DNA of 64,000 bases from Pseudomonas sp. efr-133-TYG-5 (GTDB taxonomy: Bacteria > Pseudomonadota > Gammaproteobacteria > Pseudomonadales > Pseudomonadaceae), in assembly GCF_030209175.1 (NCBI RefSeq), contig NZ_JARVSM010000001.1, positions 2,232,001-2,296,000 of the forward strand, in the 5' to 3' direction. Below, piece by piece: positions 46,275-55,542 of the stretch. Under the pieces are notes generated by a model that did not search any database, had not been told where the DNA came from, and worked only from the letters and a program-made list of their open reading frames with translations. The position numbers were made by a program, and so were the translations under genes. Each line of letters begins with the position of its first letter. Positions within the stretch are counted from its first letter, which is position 1.

Positions 46275-47699
46275 ATGCAAACCAAACTCTTGATCAACGG
46301 CCATCTGGTCAATGGCGAAGGCCCGGCGCAACCGGTGCTCAACCCGGCGCTCGGCGCCGTGCTGGTGGAAATCAACGAGGCCAGCGAGGCCCAGGTCGAT
46401 GCCGCCGTGCGCGCCGCCGACGCGGCGTTCGCCGAGTGGTCGCAGACCGCGCCGAAAGACCGTTCGCTGCTGCTGCTCAAGCTCGCCGACGCCATCGAAG
46501 CCCACGGCGAAGAACTGGCCAAACTGGAGTCGGACAACTGCGGCAAGCCCTACAGCGCCGCGCTGAACGACGAGATTCCGGCAATCGCCGACGTGTTCCG
46601 TTTCTTCGCCGGCGCCAGCCGCTGCATGAGCGGTTCGGCGGGCGGTGAATACTTGCCGGGCCACACTTCGATGATTCGCCGCGACCCGGTGGGCGTGATC
46701 GCGTCCATCGCGCCGTGGAACTACCCGTTGATGATGGTCGCCTGGAAAATCGCTCCGGCGCTGGCGGCAGGTAATACCGTGGTGCTCAAACCGTCGGAAC
46801 AAACCCCGCTGACCGCGTTGCGCCTGGCCGAACTGGCGTCGGAAATTTTCCCGGCCGGTGTACTCAACCTGGTGTTCGGTCGTGGGCCTAGCGTGGGTAG
46901 CCCGTTGGTCACCCACCCGAAAGTGGGCATGGTGTCGCTGACCGGCTCCATCGCCACCGGTTCGAACATCATTTCCAGCACCGCCGACAGTGTCAAACGC
47001 ATGCACATGGAGCTGGGTGGCAAGGCACCGGTGATCATCTTCGATGATGCCGATATCGATGCCGCCGTCGAAGGTATCCGCACCTTCGGTTTCTACAACG
47101 CCGGCCAGGACTGCACCGCCGCGTGCCGGATCTACGCGCAGCAGGGCATTTACGACAAGTTTGTCGAGAAACTCGGCGCGGCGGTCGGCAGCATCAAGTA
47201 TGGCGTGCAGGACGATCCGGCCACCGAACTGGGGCCGCTGATCACCGCGCAGCACCGTGACCGTGTGGCCGGCTTCGTCGAGCGTGCCGTGGCCCAGCCG
47301 CACATCCGCCTGATCACGGGCGGCAAGGCCGTCGAGGGCAATGGCTTCTTCTTTGAACCGACGGTGCTGGCCGATGCCCAGCAGGACGACGAAATCGTCC
47401 GCCGCGAAGTGTTCGGGCCGGTGGTGTCGGTGACCAAGTTCACCGATGAAGCGCAGGCGCTGGAGTGGGCCAACGATTCCGACTACGGCCTCGCCTCCTC
47501 GGTGTGGACGGCGGATGTCGGCCGCGCCCATCGCCTGTCCGCGCGGTTGCAGTACGGCTGCACCTGGGTCAACACGCACTTCATGCTGGTCAGCGAAATG
47601 CCCCACGGTGGTCAGAAATTGTCCGGCTATGGCAAGGACATGTCCATGTACGGGCTGGAGGACTACACCACGGTGCGGCATGTGATGTTCAAACACTAA
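46275..47699 (+). CDS. gamma-aminobutyraldehyde dehydrogenase-type ALDH (paralogue 2, YdcW/PatD-like)
   Basis: 474 residues, the length of E. coli PatD. Signatures are [21 protein letters not shown], catalytic Glu in [10 protein letters not shown], catalytic Cys in [14 protein letters not shown]. Placed after the YdcSTUV-like transporter, it would oxidise 4-aminobutyraldehyde, from putrescine, to GABA. Similar to the 40381 gene along its whole length, so one of the two is a duplicate that may have a shifted substrate. Confidence 0.9.
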   Translation: MQTKLLINGHLVNGEGPAQPVLNPALGAVLVEINEASEAQVDAAVRAADAAFAEWSQTAPKDRSLLLLKLADAIEAHGEELAKLESDNCGKPYSAALNDEIPAIADVFRFFAGASRCMSGSAGGEYLPGHTSMIRRDPVGVIASIAPWNYPLMMVAWKIAPALAAGNTVVLKPSEQTPLTALRLAELASEIFPAGVLNLVFGRGPSVGSPLVTHPKVGMVSLTGSIATGSNIISSTADSVKRMHMELGGKAPVIIFDDADIDAAVEGIRTFGFYNAGQDCTAACRIYAQQGIYDKFVEKLGAAVGSIKYGVQDDPATELGPLITAQHRDRVAGFVERAVAQPHIRLITGGKAVEGNGFFFEPTVLADAQQDDEIVRREVFGPVVSVTKFTDEAQALEWANDSDYGLASSVWTADVGRAHRLSARLQYGCTWVNTHFMLVSEMPHGGQKLSGYGKDMSMYGLEDYTTVRHVMFKH

Positions 47700-47702
47700 A
47701 AG

Positions 47703-47769
47703 CATCGCTGGCAAGCCAGCTCCCACTCAGCTCAGTGCAGCTCTTGTGGGAGCTGGCTTGCCAGCGAAG
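47703..47769. repeat. REP doublet, CATCGCTGGCAAGCCAGCTCC type
   Basis: TCGCTGGCAAGCCAGCTCCC and GGGAGCTGGCTTGCCAGCGA, exact inverted copies 25 bases apart, immediately after the aldehyde dehydrogenase stop. A second copy of this type is at 53522. Confidence 0.92.
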
Positions 47770-47912
47770 GCGTTACCTCGGTTTCAGGAAGGAAACCGGC
47801 ACTACGCACCACCAGGATTCCACAACAATAACAACCGACCCGGGCGGCGCCCGCAAAGCCCCGCCACGGCCTCGGCCATCCGAAATCTGCCGATTTCACG
47901 GAGCAAATACCC

Positions 47913-49397
47913 ATGAGTGCCTCACCCGAACTCTCAGCCGCCGTTGCCGACAGCGATGCCGAACAACTGCGCCAACTCGGCTACACCTCCAACTTCAACC
48001 GCAGCATGAGCCTGTGGGAAAACTTCGCCCTGGGCTTCACTTATCTGTCACCAGTCGTAGGCGTTTATACCCTGTTCGGCCTGTGCCTGGCGGCCGGCGG
48101 ACCACCGATGTTCTGGGCCTACCTGCTGGTCGGTTGCGGCCAATTGCTGGTGTGCCTGATCTTCGGCGAAGTGGTCTCGCAGTTCCCGATCTCCGGCGGC
48201 GTGTACCCATGGGCACGCCGTCTGGTCGGCAAGAAATGGGCGTGGATGGTCGGCTGGATCTACTCCATCGCCCTCTGCGTGACCATCGCGGCGGTGGCCG
48301 TCGGCGCCGGTCCGTACCTGGCGGCGATGCTCGGGTTTGAGCCGAGCAACAACACCAATATCGTCATCGCCCTGGTGCTGACGCTGTTCGCGACCCTGGT
48401 CAATCTGAGCGGCACCAAAGTGCTGGCGCGCATTGCCATGTTCGGCTTTCTCTGCGAGCTGGTCGGCGCGGTGATCGTCGGCGTCTACCTGCTGATCTTC
48501 GAACGCCATCAGCCGCTCGGCGTGCTGTTCAACACCTTCGACATCCGCGTCGACGGCTCGTACCTGCCGGCATTCCTCACCGCGTCACTGGCGGGGATGT
48601 TCCTCTACTACGGCTTCGAAGCCTGCGGCGATGTGGCCGAAGAAACCCCGAATCCCAGCGCAAAAATCCCCGTGGCCATGCGCATGACCATCTACATCGG
48701 CGGCATCGCGGCGATGTTCGCCTGCCTGGCGCTGATCCTCGCCGTGCCGGACATGCAAGCGGTGATCAACGGCACCGACAAGGACCCGGTCACCACCATC
48801 CTCAACAACGCCTTCGGCCCGATCGGCTCGAAAGTGGTGATGGGCGTGGTGATGATTTCCTTCATCTCCTGCGTCATCAGCCTGCAAGCGGCGGCGAGTC
48901 GTCTGCTGTATTCCTACGCTCGCGATGAAATGGTCATCGGCAGCCGACTGCTGAAAAAGATTTCTCCTACGACCCAAGTGCCTGTGGCCGCACTATTCGT
49001 CTCCGGCGTCCTGCCCGCGCTGATCATCGCCCTCGGCTTCTTCCTGCAAGACGCCGTCGCCACCATCGTCAGCTTCGCCGCCATCGGCATCTACCTGGCG
49101 TTCCAGATGATCGTCCTCGCTGCGCTGTACGCCCGCAGCAAAGGCTGGAAACCGAGCGGAAAATTCACCCTCGGCGCCTGGGGCTGGCCGGTGAACATCG
49201 GCGCGCTGGTGTACGGCGTCGGCGCAATCATCAACATGGCTTGGCCACGTACCCCGGATGCCGCGTGGTACATCAACTACGCGATGGTGCTGAGCACGGC
49301 GATCGTTATTGGTCTGGGGCTGGTTTATATGTGGATCGGCAAGCCATATGACCATGGGAAGGCGCCGGCTGGGGATGCCTGGAAAGTTAGTCGCTGA
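47913..49397 (+). CDS. APC-family amino acid/polyamine permease
   Basis: 494 residues with about 12 TM segments. The APC signature is seen in TM1 (ENFALGFTYLSPVVGVYTLFG) and in the segment GEVVSQFPISGGVYPWARRLVG. It is of the GABA permease/choline-type branch rather than PotE, judged from the WSLWENFALGF-like start; exact substrate not readable. It follows the polyamine-type transporter and ALDH in the same direction, so GABA or a polyamine is a reasonable substrate (inference). Confidence 0.88.
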   Translation: MSASPELSAAVADSDAEQLRQLGYTSNFNRSMSLWENFALGFTYLSPVVGVYTLFGLCLAAGGPPMFWAYLLVGCGQLLVCLIFGEVVSQFPISGGVYPWARRLVGKKWAWMVGWIYSIALCVTIAAVAVGAGPYLAAMLGFEPSNNTNIVIALVLTLFATLVNLSGTKVLARIAMFGFLCELVGAVIVGVYLLIFERHQPLGVLFNTFDIRVDGSYLPAFLTASLAGMFLYYGFEACGDVAEETPNPSAKIPVAMRMTIYIGGIAAMFACLALILAVPDMQAVINGTDKDPVTTILNNAFGPIGSKVVMGVVMISFISCVISLQAAASRLLYSYARDEMVIGSRLLKKISPTTQVPVAALFVSGVLPALIIALGFFLQDAVATIVSFAAIGIYLAFQMIVLAALYARSKGWKPSGKFTLGAWGWPVNIGALVYGVGAIINMAWPRTPDAAWYINYAMVLSTAIVIGLGLVYMWIGKPYDHGKAPAGDAWKVSR

Positions 49398-49566
49398 TAC
49401 GAATAGCCCCGGCATCGTTGTTTGATTCCGGGGCTTGATCGGCATCGTCTCCGCGAAGCAAAACCATCAAATCGTCGGTACCCCATTTGATATCCGCTTT
49501 TCCGCGCACCTTGTCGAAACAATCTTCAGGAGCTTTCGGACGGCTGTCCTTGCTGTGTTTGTTCAA
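49387..49566 (-). CDS. small conserved-looking protein, unknown function
   Basis: 59 residues from a TTG at 49566 with GGAG 7 bases before, reading MNKHSKDSRPKAPEDC, then DKVRGKADIKWGTDDLMVLLRG and an acidic tail. The short helix ending LMVLLRGDD looks like small regulatory or antitoxin-type proteins, but I cannot name a family. It is convergent with the APC permease and overlaps its end by 11 bases. The non-ATG start lowers certainty. Confidence 0.45.
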   Translation of the reverse strand: MNKHSKDSRPKAPEDCFDKVRGKADIKWGTDDLMVLLRGDDADQAPESNNDAGAIRISD

Positions 49567-49821
49567 TGGTCTGCTCCAGGTCACCGCAGTAATCGCTTTC
49601 AGTTGGATAGATATAGGAAATTCACGGGGAGAAGTGGAGCTTTCGTAAGCTCACGGCAAATACAGGAAACTCCTACAGATCCGCCCTTCTTGAAATAGCT
49701 GCAATTCCTACAACATCCGTCGGCAGAGTAGACTTGGCGCCGCTAGCGCCTGACCGATAGGCTTTATCCCGTCGCTGCCCAATCAGCGGCCCGGGGTCGA
49801 AGCCGGAAATCTGTCAAAACG

Positions 49822-49984
49822 GTGCTTGCGTGCCCCCATTGAACTGCGGCTGCTTTGCAACTTCAGTTCTGCGTTATGGCGGGCCGTGTGGCGCGGGCCT
49901 TCCGCCTTTTCCGTTTCGACAGGAAGTAACCCGACTTCGAACGCCACTCGGTTCGCCACCCAACTTTTCGAAGAGTTGGTGGCG
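49822..49984 (+). ncRNA. C4-antisense-RNA-like leader before a Bro-N gene
   Basis: The stretch starting TGCGTGCCCCCATTGAACTG at 49827 and running through GGCGGGCCGTGTGGCGCGGG to the hairpin at 49954-49984 resembles, from memory, the C4 antisense RNA regions found upstream of phage antirepressor genes. The hairpin CGCCAC/CAACT with AGTTG/GTGGCG is strong. The frame over it translates to the Cys/Pro-rich text that C4 loci often give as spurious proteins. C4 RNA pairs with the leader of the antirepressor message to block its translation. No computed covariance match was made. Confidence 0.5.
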
Positions 49985-50142
49985 ACTTTCCGACTCGAAA
50001 CGGAAGTCATCTCATTCCAGCACCTACTCACATTCCAAATACTGAATATTTCACTCCCACCGTCTTCACCCGGCACAACCGCTTCCTCCACGCCCTCCTA
50101 CTCGATCACCAAGCCTGGTTCTGCACTCAGGATCTGGGCCAC

Positions 50143-50520
50143 ATGACGGGCCATCCTTTGAACCCACGCGTCACCCTGAAACTCGACCCCGACCAACGCC
50201 GCATCGTCCGCCTGCGCAAGTACGGCAAAGTTGTCGAGACACCAATGGTCAGCGAATCCGGCATGTATGCGCTGCTGGTTCATCATTTCATCCCGGAAAA
50301 CCGCAACCTGCGCCAATGGCTGAGTAATGAAGTCATTCCCATCCTGCGGGAGACCAGCTCAGCGACAGCAGAAAACTGCCCGAGCCTGAGTTCAGTGCAT
50401 TGGGCCGGCGTCACCGTGCCGCTGCTGCACTGGCAACAACAGGCTTGGGTGAAATGGCGTGATATGCCGGAATTGGTGCAAGTACAGCAGCCGTATCCAG
50501 CGCCGCGCTCTTGCGGCTGA
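50143..50520 (+). CDS. Bro-N domain antirepressor-like protein, N-terminus uncertain
   Basis: 125 residues from the first ATG (50143). The reading frame is open upstream to at least 50041 and encodes YFTPTVFTRHNRFLHALLL and WFCTQDLGHM, the true beginning of the Bro-N domain, but there is no ATG, GTG, TTG or CTG in frame there; only ATT codons. Downstream are LDPDQRRIVRLRKYG, the VSESGMYALLVHHF strand-helix and NRNLRQWLSNEVIPILRE, typical of Bro-N/antirepressor proteins. Either an ATT start is used or the gene lost its start and is partly disabled. Preceded by the C4-like leader. Confidence 0.7.
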   Translation: MTGHPLNPRVTLKLDPDQRRIVRLRKYGKVVETPMVSESGMYALLVHHFIPENRNLRQWLSNEVIPILRETSSATAENCPSLSSVHWAGVTVPLLHWQQQAWVKWRDMPELVQVQQPYPAPRSCG

Positions 50521-50724
50521 CTCTGAAAGTCAGTGGCTTTGCCCCGGCGGCGATTAGGTCACCGGGGTATTAACCAAGCATTTCGCAACACATCCCGTCT
50601 TCCAGCGGCGTTCAAGTCCACTAGAGTTTTCCTCAACCTCGCACTCTGACTGGTTGACGCCGATGTTATTGCGGCCTAGGGTGTCTACGTCGTTTACAGC
50701 GTATACACACGCAGGAGATCTTCC

Positions 50725-50973
50725 ATGGCCTCGCCCGTTTTATCCTTCCGCGTCGAAGAATTGCTCGCTCAACAATTGGATCAATTGGCCGCGGCCACTG
50801 ACCGGGACCGCCAGTACCATCTCAAGCGTGCGTTGGTTAGATATGTGGAAGCGGAGTCTTGGCATCTGCAAGCCATCAGCGAGGGGATTGCTGATGCCGA
50901 TGCTGGAAATCTTACCGATCTGGATGCCGTGAAGGCTAAGTGGGCAAAACGTGCCGAACGTAGTACTGACTGA
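50725..50973 (+). CDS. ribbon-helix-helix antitoxin (ParD/CopG-like)
   Basis: 82 residues. The N-terminal beta-strand and helices (VLSFRVEELLAQQLDQLAAATDRDRQYHLKRAL) are a ribbon-helix-helix DNA-binding domain; the acidic C-terminal part (GIADADAGNLTDLDAVKAKW) is the toxin-neutralising arm. Good AGGAG ribosome site before the ATG. Overlaps the toxin gene by 23 bases. It should bind its own promoter and repress the pair. Confidence 0.88.
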   Translation: MASPVLSFRVEELLAQQLDQLAAATDRDRQYHLKRALVRYVEAESWHLQAISEGIADADAGNLTDLDAVKAKWAKRAERSTD

Positions 50974-51241
50974 ACGAGCTGAAAACGATCTCGAAACAAT
51001 TTTTGAGTATTACCAAGGCATCTTGGGTGCCAATCCAGCGTTTGGTGTCGTGAACTCCATTCTTGGAGCGTTTGACCAATTGAAGCAATTTCCGGGTTCA
51101 GGCCGGCCTTCAGTCGTGCCGGATACACGCGAACTGGTGCTGACCCGTTATCCATTCATTGCGCCATATCGCCTGGAGGATGGCCAGATCCAGGTCTTGA
51201 GAATTCTGCACCAGCGCGCAGAACAACCAGAAAATTGGTAA
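50951..51241 (+). CDS. ParE/RelE-superfamily toxin
   Basis: 96 residues from a GTG at 50951. It shows the ParE-type pattern LTERAENDLETIFEYY, FGVVNSILGAFDQLKQFPGSGRPS and the end TRYPFIAPYRLEDGQIQVLRILHQR. ParE-like proteins poison DNA gyrase, and RelE-like ones cleave mRNA; the TRYPF...IAPYR...VLRILH form is the ParE/YoeB-like plasmid-stabilisation type, and the target is not certain. Translationally coupled to the antitoxin. Confidence 0.87.
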   Translation: MPNVVLTERAENDLETIFEYYQGILGANPAFGVVNSILGAFDQLKQFPGSGRPSVVPDTRELVLTRYPFIAPYRLEDGQIQVLRILHQRAEQPENW

Positions 51242-51277
51242 ACCAGCCGTAGCAAGTACGGCTGGCTGTTCACCTCC

Positions 51278-51463
51278 CTAGAACCGCGAAACACTCCTCA
51301 TCGCATCCACCAGGTAGCGCATCGCTATCCGGTCGCTTTCCGACAATTCCCGATAACGCTCCACCAGTTTCAGTTCATCGGGACTGAGCCGGCGCCTTCG
51401 CCGGGCGTTGGAAAGGCAGGGGAAAATGCCCAACATTTCTGTGATGCCTTGTACTTTTGCCAT
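51278..51463 (-). CDS. small conserved Pseudomonas protein, unknown function
   Basis: 61 residues: MAKVQGITEMLGIFPCLSNA, then a basic stretch RRRRRLSPDELKLVERYREL and SDRIAMRYLVDAMRSVSR. It reads like the C-terminal helices of a small DNA-binding regulator. AAGGA ribosome site before the ATG. I have a memory of near-identical short proteins in many Pseudomonas genomes, function unknown. Confidence 0.7.
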   Translation of the reverse strand: MAKVQGITEMLGIFPCLSNARRRRRLSPDELKLVERYRELSESDRIAMRYLVDAMRSVSRF

Positions 51464-51866
51464 GGACGATGTCCTTCTCTAATACGTCAAAGAATTTCTG
51501 GAAAACCGCATCGCCCTGCTCCCTTCAGCAGCGATTTGAGCTGTACCGGCCTGAAAGTCGAACCGGTGATGTCCATAGGATAGAAATTTAATCGGCGCTG
51601 GAAAGCGATTTTTAGAGTAATTAGTCGAAAAAAGCAGAAATGCCCTCTAAATCAGAAAGTCCTGTCGGAGAATTAACCGTAACGTCTTGTTTCATTGAGA
51701 CGCTGTCGCCGTGTGATCTACGAATTTTGCAAAGTCGGCGAACCGTTTAAGCTAGCCGGCATCTGTTAATAGTCCGTAGCGTTTGGCCGAAGGCTTGTCC
51801 GAACCGTAATTTCTGATCCAGTACGTGCCAGGAACGGCGCGGGATTGTCCACGACAGGTTGTACTT
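51464..51866. other. intergenic region upstream of opgD
   Basis: About 400 bases between the minus-strand 61-residue gene and opgD. It is more AT-rich in its middle (51570-51700). It should hold both promoters; I could not assign clear -35/-10 boxes, and no gene or repeat stands out. Confidence 0.5.
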
Positions 51867-53495
51867 ATGCACCGCAGGAATTTGCTCAAAGCGTCTATGG
51901 CCATTGCGGCTTACACCGGTCTTTCCGCCTCCGGCCTGTTGGCCGCCCGCGCCTGGGCCGCCTCCGGCGGTGCCGCCGACGGTGAAGCCCAGGCCTTCGA
52001 TTTCGAAACGCTCAAGCGCCAGGCCAAGCAACTGGCCGGAACGGCCTATCAGGACAGCAAACAGGTGCTGCCGCCGACCCTGGCGACGATGACCCCGCAG
52101 AATTTCAACGCGATCCGCTACGACGGCGATCATTCGCTGTGGAAAGAGAACAAGGGCCAGCTCGACGTGCAGTTCTTCCACGTCGGCATGGGCTTCCGCC
52201 AACCGGTGCGCATGTACAGCGTCGACCCGAAAAGTCGCACGGCGCGCGAGGTGCATTTCCGCCCGACACTGTTCAATTACGAGAACACCTCGGTCGATAC
52301 CCAGCAACTCAAGGGCGACCTCGGCTTTGCCGGCTTCAAGCTGTTCAAGGCGCCGGAGCTGGATCGCCATGACGTCGTGTCATTCCTCGGTGCCAGCTAC
52401 TTCCGCGCGGTGGACGCCACTGGCCAATATGGCCTGTCGGCGCGCGGCCTGGCCGTCGACACCTACGCCAAGAAGCGCGAGGAGTTTCCGGATTTCACCA
52501 AGTTCTGGTTCGAGACCCCGGATCAGAATGCGACCCGCTTCGTCGTCTACGCCCTGCTCGACTCGCCCAGCGCCACGGGTGCCTATCGCTTCGACATCGA
52601 TTGCCAGGCCGAACGCGTGGTGATGGAAATAGACGCCCACATCAATGCGCGCACCGCCATCGAACAGCTGGGCATCGCGCCGATGACCAGCATGTTCAGC
52701 TGCGGCACCCACGAACGCCGCATGTGCGACACCATCCACCCGCAGATCCACGATTCGGATCGCCTGGCCATGTGGCGCGGCAACGGCGAATGGATCTGTC
52801 GCCCGCTGAACAACCCGGCAACGTTGCAATTCAACGCCTTCGCCGACACCGACCCGAAAGGTTTCGGCCTGGTGCAGACCGACCACGAATTCGCCAATTA
52901 CCAGGACACCGTCGACTGGTACAGCAAGCGCCCGAGCCTGTGGGTAGAACCGACAACCGCGTGGGGCGAAGGCTCTATCGATCTGCTGGAAATTCCCACC
53001 ACCGGCGAAACCCTCGATAACATCGTCGCGTTCTGGACACCGAAAAAACCGGTGGCCGCCGGCGACTCGCTGAACTATGGCTACAAGCTCTACTGGAGCG
53101 CCCTGCCGCCGGTCGGCACGCCGCTGGCGCGGGTGCACGCCACCCGCTCGGGCATGGGCGGCTTCACCGAAGGCTGGGCACCGGGCGAGCATTACCCGCC
53201 GGTCTGGGCCCGCCGCTTTGCCGTGGACTTCACGGGTGGCGGCCTGGAGCGCCTGCCGCAGGGCACCGGCATCGAACCGGTGGTGACCTGCTCGAACGGC
53301 AAGGTGCAGGACTTCAGCGTGCTGGTGCTGGACGACATCAAGGGTTACCGGATCCTGTTCGACTGGTACCCGACCAACGACAGCGTCGAGCCCGTCGAAC
53401 TGCGCCTGTTCATCCGCACCAATGACCGCACGTTGAGCGAGACCTGGTTGTACCAGTACTTCCCGCCGGCACCGGACAAGCGCAAGTATCCTTGA
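51867..53495 (+). CDS. opgD: osmoregulated periplasmic glucan biosynthesis protein D (OpgD/MdoD)
   Basis: 542 residues from the ATG at 51867. The N-terminus [20 protein letters not shown] is a Tat-type signal (RRNLLK) ending near [10 protein letters not shown]. The OpgG/OpgD fold follows: [31 protein letters not shown], and [18 protein letters not shown]. It acts in the periplasm on linear beta-glucan chains in osmoregulated glucan synthesis. A longer frame from 51825 adds unlikely residues and would spoil the Tat signal. Confidence 0.92.
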   Translation: MHRRNLLKASMAIAAYTGLSASGLLAARAWAASGGAADGEAQAFDFETLKRQAKQLAGTAYQDSKQVLPPTLATMTPQNFNAIRYDGDHSLWKENKGQLDVQFFHVGMGFRQPVRMYSVDPKSRTAREVHFRPTLFNYENTSVDTQQLKGDLGFAGFKLFKAPELDRHDVVSFLGASYFRAVDATGQYGLSARGLAVDTYAKKREEFPDFTKFWFETPDQNATRFVVYALLDSPSATGAYRFDIDCQAERVVMEIDAHINARTAIEQLGIAPMTSMFSCGTHERRMCDTIHPQIHDSDRLAMWRGNGEWICRPLNNPATLQFNAFADTDPKGFGLVQTDHEFANYQDTVDWYSKRPSLWVEPTTAWGEGSIDLLEIPTTGETLDNIVAFWTPKKPVAAGDSLNYGYKLYWSALPPVGTPLARVHATRSGMGGFTEGWAPGEHYPPVWARRFAVDFTGGGLERLPQGTGIEPVVTCSNGKVQDFSVLVLDDIKGYRILFDWYPTNDSVEPVELRLFIRTNDRTLSETWLYQYFPPAPDKRKYP

Positions 53496-53521
53496 AGGCT
53501 ATCTAGCGTCTGCTCAGGCCT

Positions 53522-53610
53522 CATCGCTGGCAAGCCAGCTCCACAGTGGTAGATGTCGATCACAAAACCTGTGTCCGGCACCGAACCTGTGGGAGCTGGC
53601 TTGCCGGCGA
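53522..53610. repeat. REP doublet, CATCGCTGGCAAGCCAGCTCC type
   Basis: CATCGCTGGCAAGCCAGCTC and GAGCTGGCTTGCCGGCGATG as an inverted pair 46 bases apart, between the convergent opgD and GNAT genes. Same type as at 47703, with one base changed in the second arm. Confidence 0.9.
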
Positions 53611-53619
53611 TGGCGTCAG

Positions 53620-54153
53620 TCAGGTCAGCGGCAAAAATAGATGGATATCGCAGGGCTCCAGATCGAACAGCTCAGGATCCGCTTGTTCAACCAACCGACA
53701 GCCCTGACGCTGATAGAAATCCACGGTATTGCGCGACTCGGTGGCCGAAACATACAAAGCCTCGGCACCGAACCGCCGCCCCTGCGCACAAGCCAGCGCC
53801 AACAACTTCGCCCCCAGCCCCTGTCCCCGGTAGTCGCGGCTGATGTGCAGGAACTTCAGCTGACGCATGCTCAGCCCCTGATTGTGAATAACCCGGTTAT
53901 CCACAACCACCGCTGCGACCAACGCCTGCCCAGCGAAAGCCCCATACAGCCAACCACCTCGCCGTAGACACTTCGCCAGCGCCAACGCATTTTCCTCGGC
54001 CTCCCCTTCCGGCCAACCACGCATGTCGAAATGCACCGGATACAGAATCAGCTCACCGTTTTCCAACCGGTAACATTCTTCGACCAGCTCGCTGCGGTCA
54101 ATCTGCGCCAGCAGCGGCAAATCGTGTTCGGTCAGTTCTCGTTCGATCAACAT
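53620..54153 (-). CDS. GNAT family N-acetyltransferase
   Basis: 177 residues. The acetyl-CoA loop is RDYRGQGLGAKLLALA near residue 110, preceded by LKFLHIS, and the family end YQRQGCRLVE is present. Substrate unknown. The N-terminal half has an unusual acidic start (ELTEHDLPLLAQIDRSELVEECY). It has its own transcription unit, convergent with opgD. Confidence 0.86.
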   Translation of the reverse strand: MLIERELTEHDLPLLAQIDRSELVEECYRLENGELILYPVHFDMRGWPEGEAEENALALAKCLRRGGWLYGAFAGQALVAAVVVDNRVIHNQGLSMRQLKFLHISRDYRGQGLGAKLLALACAQGRRFGAEALYVSATESRNTVDFYQRQGCRLVEQADPELFDLEPCDIHLFLPLT

Positions 54154-54184
54154 GCTTCACGTCCCTGTCATCACGGCAGACAAG

Positions 54185-54214
54185 AAAAAACCCGCCGGTT
54201 CAATGGCGGGTTTT
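54185..54214 (-). terminator. bidirectional terminator after the OYE gene
   Basis: AAAAAACCCGCC / GGCGGGTTTT with an 8-base loop, 24 bases beyond the stop of the flavin oxidoreductase gene on the minus strand. Confidence 0.9.
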
Positions 54215-54237
54215 ATAGACGTTGCGCCGGTTTGAAA

Positions 54238-55344
54238 TCAATCGCGCAGGTCAGATTCATGGATCGGCTGATCACGATGGGTCGCACGCTGATACTGCGC
54301 CGGCCAAACCGCTTTGCGCCCACCCAGGTCATCGTCAGCGTGCAACGGCCAGTACGGATCACGCAGCAGCTCGCGGGCGAGGAAGATGATGTCGGCTTGG
54401 CAGGTGCGCAGGATGTGCTCGGCCTGCGCCGGCTCGGTAATCATGCCGACGGTGCCAGTGGCGATGCCCGACTCCTTGCGCACCCGTTCGGCGAACCGAG
54501 TCTGATAACCCGGGCCGACCGGGATCTCGGCGTTGGCGGCCGTGCCACCGGACGACACGTCGATCAGATCGGCCCCCAGGGCCTTCAGGCGCCGGGCCAG
54601 CTCCACGGTTTCATCCGGGTTCCAGCCGTCCTCGACCCAATCGGTGGCCGATACGCGGACGAACACCGGCAACTCCTGCGGCCACACAGCGCGCACAGCT
54701 TCGGTCACCTGGAGCACCAGGCGGACGCGGTTTTCGAATGAACCACCGTACTGGTCACGACGCTGATTACTCAGTGGCGACAGAAACTGGTGCAACAGAT
54801 AACCGTGAGCGGCATGCACTTCGACCACACTGAACCCCGCGGTCAGTGCACGTTTGGCGGCATCGACGAATGCCTGGATGACCTCGGCGATCTGCCCCTC
54901 ATCCAGCTGTTTCGGTTGTGTGTGTTGTGGATCGAAAGCAATCGGCGAAGGCCCGACCGGCGTCCACCCGCCATCGTCCGGTTTGACGCTGCCATGTTTG
55001 CCGATCCACGGGCGATGGGTACTGGCCTTGCGTCCGGCGTGCGCCAACTGGATGCCGGCGACCGCACCCTGGGCAGTGATGAAACGGGTAATGCGTTGCA
55101 ACGGCGCGATCTGTTCGTCATTCCACAGGCCGAGGTCTTCGGCGGTGATCCGCCCGTCAGCCGTGACCGCCGTGGCTTCGGTAAATACCAGGCCGGCGCC
55201 GCCCACGGCGCGGCTGCCCAGGTGCACCAGATGCCAGTCGTTGGCCAGGCCGTCGACGCTCGAGTACTGGCACATCGGTGAGACGGCAATGCGGTTGGGC
55301 AGGGTCAGTTGGCGCAGGGTAAAAGGTTCAAGCAGCAGACTCAT
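54238..55344 (-). CDS. NADH:flavin oxidoreductase, Old Yellow Enzyme family (YqjM/XenA-like)
   Basis: 368 residues. An FMN-binding TIM barrel with NRIAVSPMCQYSSVDG (the Cys of the YqjM class), IQLAHAGRKAS, the HAAHGYLLHQFLSP active-site His pair region and QYGGSFENRVRL. C-terminal FMN phosphate-site segment FLARELLRDPYW. It reduces activated C=C bonds with NAD(P)H. Function in vivo unknown; such enzymes are often induced by electrophiles. Confidence 0.9.
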   Translation of the reverse strand: MSLLLEPFTLRQLTLPNRIAVSPMCQYSSVDGLANDWHLVHLGSRAVGGAGLVFTEATAVTADGRITAEDLGLWNDEQIAPLQRITRFITAQGAVAGIQLAHAGRKASTHRPWIGKHGSVKPDDGGWTPVGPSPIAFDPQHTQPKQLDEGQIAEVIQAFVDAAKRALTAGFSVVEVHAAHGYLLHQFLSPLSNQRRDQYGGSFENRVRLVLQVTEAVRAVWPQELPVFVRVSATDWVEDGWNPDETVELARRLKALGADLIDVSSGGTAANAEIPVGPGYQTRFAERVRKESGIATGTVGMITEPAQAEHILRTCQADIIFLARELLRDPYWPLHADDDLGGRKAVWPAQYQRATHRDQPIHESDLRD

Positions 55345-55542
55345 GGGGCACCTCTCGAATCAGTGGGCAGGCTCCAGGGTTCTGTTTGAAAAGTCGACGA
55401 GTGACAGGAAAAGGTACAGCACCCGCCCCCGCGGGCAAAAAATTCGACAAGACGTCACAAGGCCAATCAAGCAGTGCTTAGAGCCTAGTCGACAACAGGG
55501 GATGAGGGAGGGTTCAGAGTGATTCAGTGTGTGAAAGGGTGC

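Noticed and set aside
49826..50146. 106-codon plus-strand frame
   Set aside because: It covers the C4-like RNA and hairpin; its Cys/Pro/Ser-rich text is what such RNA loci give when translated, and it has no good ribosome site.
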